A DNA stretch of 6,525 nt from an uncultured Eubacteriales bacterium. Its GTDB lineage: Bacteria; Bacillota; Clostridia; Christensenellales; Borkfalkiaceae. Both the position numbers and the translations under genes were made by a program. Below the pieces are notes generated by a model. That model did not search any database and was not told the origin of the DNA. It was given only the letters and a program-made list of their open reading frames with translations. Positions 5,495-6,525 of the stretch are shown here, in pieces (position 1 is the stretch's first letter; the number at the start of each line of letters is the position of its first letter). Location: the NCBI GenBank assembly GCA_902766475.1, contig CACXDQ010000038.1:1-6525 (forward strand), written 5' to 3'.

Positions 5495-5810
5495 GGTTTT
5501 CAGCTATCTTGGTTTTGCGATAAAATCGGGAAACTTAAAGATAGGCATAAATGCTATTTACACGTTGAAAACAAGAGTGTATCTGTTGATTTTGTGTAAA
5601 AGCGGTGCGGCAAACGCCGTCAGAGAGGGCGAAAAACTCAAAAACAGTTTTGGCTGCCCAATGCTGATCACAAAGACGTTTACGCTCGAAGAGTTGACGG
5701 GAAGAGAAAATTGCAAGCTCGCCGCCATTACGGATGAAAATTTAGCGAGCGCTATTATTGCAAATTCCGAGCAGGATTTTACAGAATATTCGGGAGGCCA
5801 TAAGGTATAG
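5478..5810 (+). CDS. ylxQ: L7Ae/L30e-family RNA-binding protein YlxQ
   Basis: The 110-residue product is of the small ribosomal L7Ae-like family, whose members bind kink-turn RNA; bacterial YlxQ is encoded between ylxR and infB and its cellular partner is poorly known. Visible family features are the N-terminal helix KVFSYLGFAIKSGNLKIGINA (6-26, with the conserved G-x-N at G23/N25), the central strand VYLLILCKSGA (34-44), a second strand PMLITKTFTLEELT (61-74) and the final KLAAITDENLASAII (80-94). The 17-base overlap with ylxR and the internal AGGAGG indicate translational coupling. The TAG stop lies one base before the infB ATG. In many homologues the segment after the central strand carries acidic and polar residues (of the type DASENT); here it reads SGAANAV, so RNA contacts may differ. 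Family identity is well supported by sequence and position. Confidence 0.9.
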   Translation: MESKNKVFSYLGFAIKSGNLKIGINAIYTLKTRVYLLILCKSGAANAVREGEKLKNSFGCPMLITKTFTLEELTGRENCKLAAITDENLASAIIANSEQDFTEYSGGHKV

Positions 5811-5811
5811 T

Positions 5812-6525
5812 ATGGAAGAAAAGAGAGAAGACAGTTTAAAGAATTTAAAGAAAATCAATTCTATAAGCGGCGAGATAGGCGATTTGCTTGCCCGTGTTAA
5901 AGAGTCGAAGTCGCTCGCTATCAGTATAAATAAGAAGATAATCGCTAAGGAAAAGGCATTGAAGGCTGCCGAAGAAGCACGCAAAGAGGCGGAGATCGCC
6001 GCCGAAACTGTAACGTCCGAAGAGGAAAACGTCGTTATTGAAGAGGTCGTTAAGCCGACGGCGGAAGAAGCCGTTGAAAAGACGGAAACGGTTGTCAATG
6101 CGGAATCTGCCCCGGAGGAACAGCCGAAGCCATCCAAGACGAAAAAATCCACTAAAAAAGCTGAAAAAACCGAAGAAGTTGCCGAGGTTAAGACCGAGCC
6201 GACAGATGAAAAGGCCGAAACGGTTGACGCTCAGCCCGTAGAACAGCCTAAGGAAGAAAAGAAAGAAGAGCAACCCGCTCCCGAAATGGACGAAAAGTCT
6301 AAGAAAGAGGCGAGAAAACGTGCCGTCGAAGAGGCGCAGGCAAGGGCTCTTGCCGAGGCGAGGGCAAAGATACTCGAAAAGAAAAGACAGGAGGCCATAG
6401 CGAGGGGCGAAGATCCCGATCTCGTTAAACTTCCGAGCCAACAACCGAGAGTTTACGAAAATAAAGACAAAACGAGGACTAAGGATCAAAAACCCGTCCG
6501 CAGAGAGTATATTCCCCGTGACGGA
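5812..6525 (+). CDS. infB: Translation initiation factor IF-2, N-terminal part (3'-partial)
   Basis: An uninterrupted frame of 238 codons runs from ATG 5812 to the window edge. IF-2 is the GTPase that places initiator fMet-tRNA on the 30S subunit; the GTPase and tRNA-binding domains lie beyond this window, so the call rests on position after ylxQ and on composition. Residues 1-45 are a lysine-rich amphipathic start. Residues 46-160 are a low-complexity Glu/Lys/Ala/Thr/Pro linker with an imperfect duplication (EKTETVVNAESAPEEQPK at 89-106 and EKAETVDAQPVEQPK at 133-147). Residues 161-195 look like a charged helix (KKEARKRAVEEAQARALAEA). The classic N-terminal IF2_N start seen in B. subtilis is not present. 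AAGG (5802-5805) lies 6 bases before the ATG; a stronger GGGAGG at 5792-5797 is 14 bases away. Coupling to ylxQ by the TAG-T-ATG junction is likely. Confidence 0.85.
   Translation, partial: MEEKREDSLKNLKKINSISGEIGDLLARVKESKSLAISINKKIIAKEKALKAAEEARKEAEIAAETVTSEEENVVIEEVVKPTAEEAVEKTETVVNAESAPEEQPKPSKTKKSTKKAEKTEEVAEVKTEPTDEKAETVDAQPVEQPKEEKKEEQPAPEMDEKSKKEARKRAVEEAQARALAEARAKILEKKRQEAIARGEDPDLVKLPSQQPRVYENKDKTRTKDQKPVRREYIPRDG

Noticed and set aside
6038..6241. Small very basic frame on the + strand inside infB
   Set aside because: It is a +1/+2 shadow of the repetitive infB linker, without a ribosome binding site.
5845..6489. Open frame on the - strand (214 codons), very rich in Phe, Leu, Arg and Gly
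   Set aside because: It mirrors the Glu/Lys codon repeats of infB; the composition is what the complement of GAA/AAG runs produces.

Overview
The window is a gene-dense stretch of housekeeping chromosome from a member of the Bacillota, most likely class Clostridia. All supported genes lie on the + strand. The evidence is the gene order ispG, then the polC position, then rimP-nusA-ylxR-ylxQ-infB, which matches the clostridial and bacillar arrangement. The PolC-type exonuclease, the YlxR/YlxQ pair, purine-rich Shine-Dalgarno sites, TTG starts and frequent ATA and AGA/AGG codons agree. By eye the base composition is moderate in GC. An uncultured gut-type clostridial lineage is plausible but not shown. 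No mobile element, CRISPR array, tRNA or rRNA is visible.

Layout: 2-109 is the tail of a membrane protein. It is followed one base later by coaX (type III pantothenate kinase, 111-893) and one base after that by ispG (MEP-pathway 4Fe-4S enzyme, 895-1938). A gene starting at TTG (1925-3457) overlaps the end of ispG and encodes a 510-residue protein that resembles the N-terminal part of PolC. It carries the N-terminal region, the OB fold and an intact DEDDh 3'-5' exonuclease, but has no PHP domain and no polymerase. The 110-base gap that follows holds a good sigma-A-type promoter and a terminator-like hairpin ahead of rimP. Then come rimP (3568-4029), a second hairpin, nusA (4081-5193), ylxR (5222-5494), ylxQ (TTG start, 5478-5810) and the first 238 codons of infB (5812 to the window edge).

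How the genes work together: the left half is cofactor and isoprenoid metabolism (CoA, IPP/DMAPP) plus a DNA-proofreading-type nuclease. The right half is the transcription and translation operon: 30S maturation (RimP), elongation and termination control (NusA), RNA-binding proteins (YlxR, YlxQ) and initiation factor IF-2. Tight junctions suggest translational coupling: three stop-N-ATG junctions, two overlaps with TTG starts, and a small hairpin over the ylxR Shine-Dalgarno. The rimP leader looks like an attenuator that NusA itself could control.

The most unusual observation is the reduced PolC at the polC locus. Its catalytic exonuclease residues are all present, while PHP and polymerase are missing at two separate places. 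This suggests a stand-alone proofreading subunit derived from PolC rather than a recent pseudogene.
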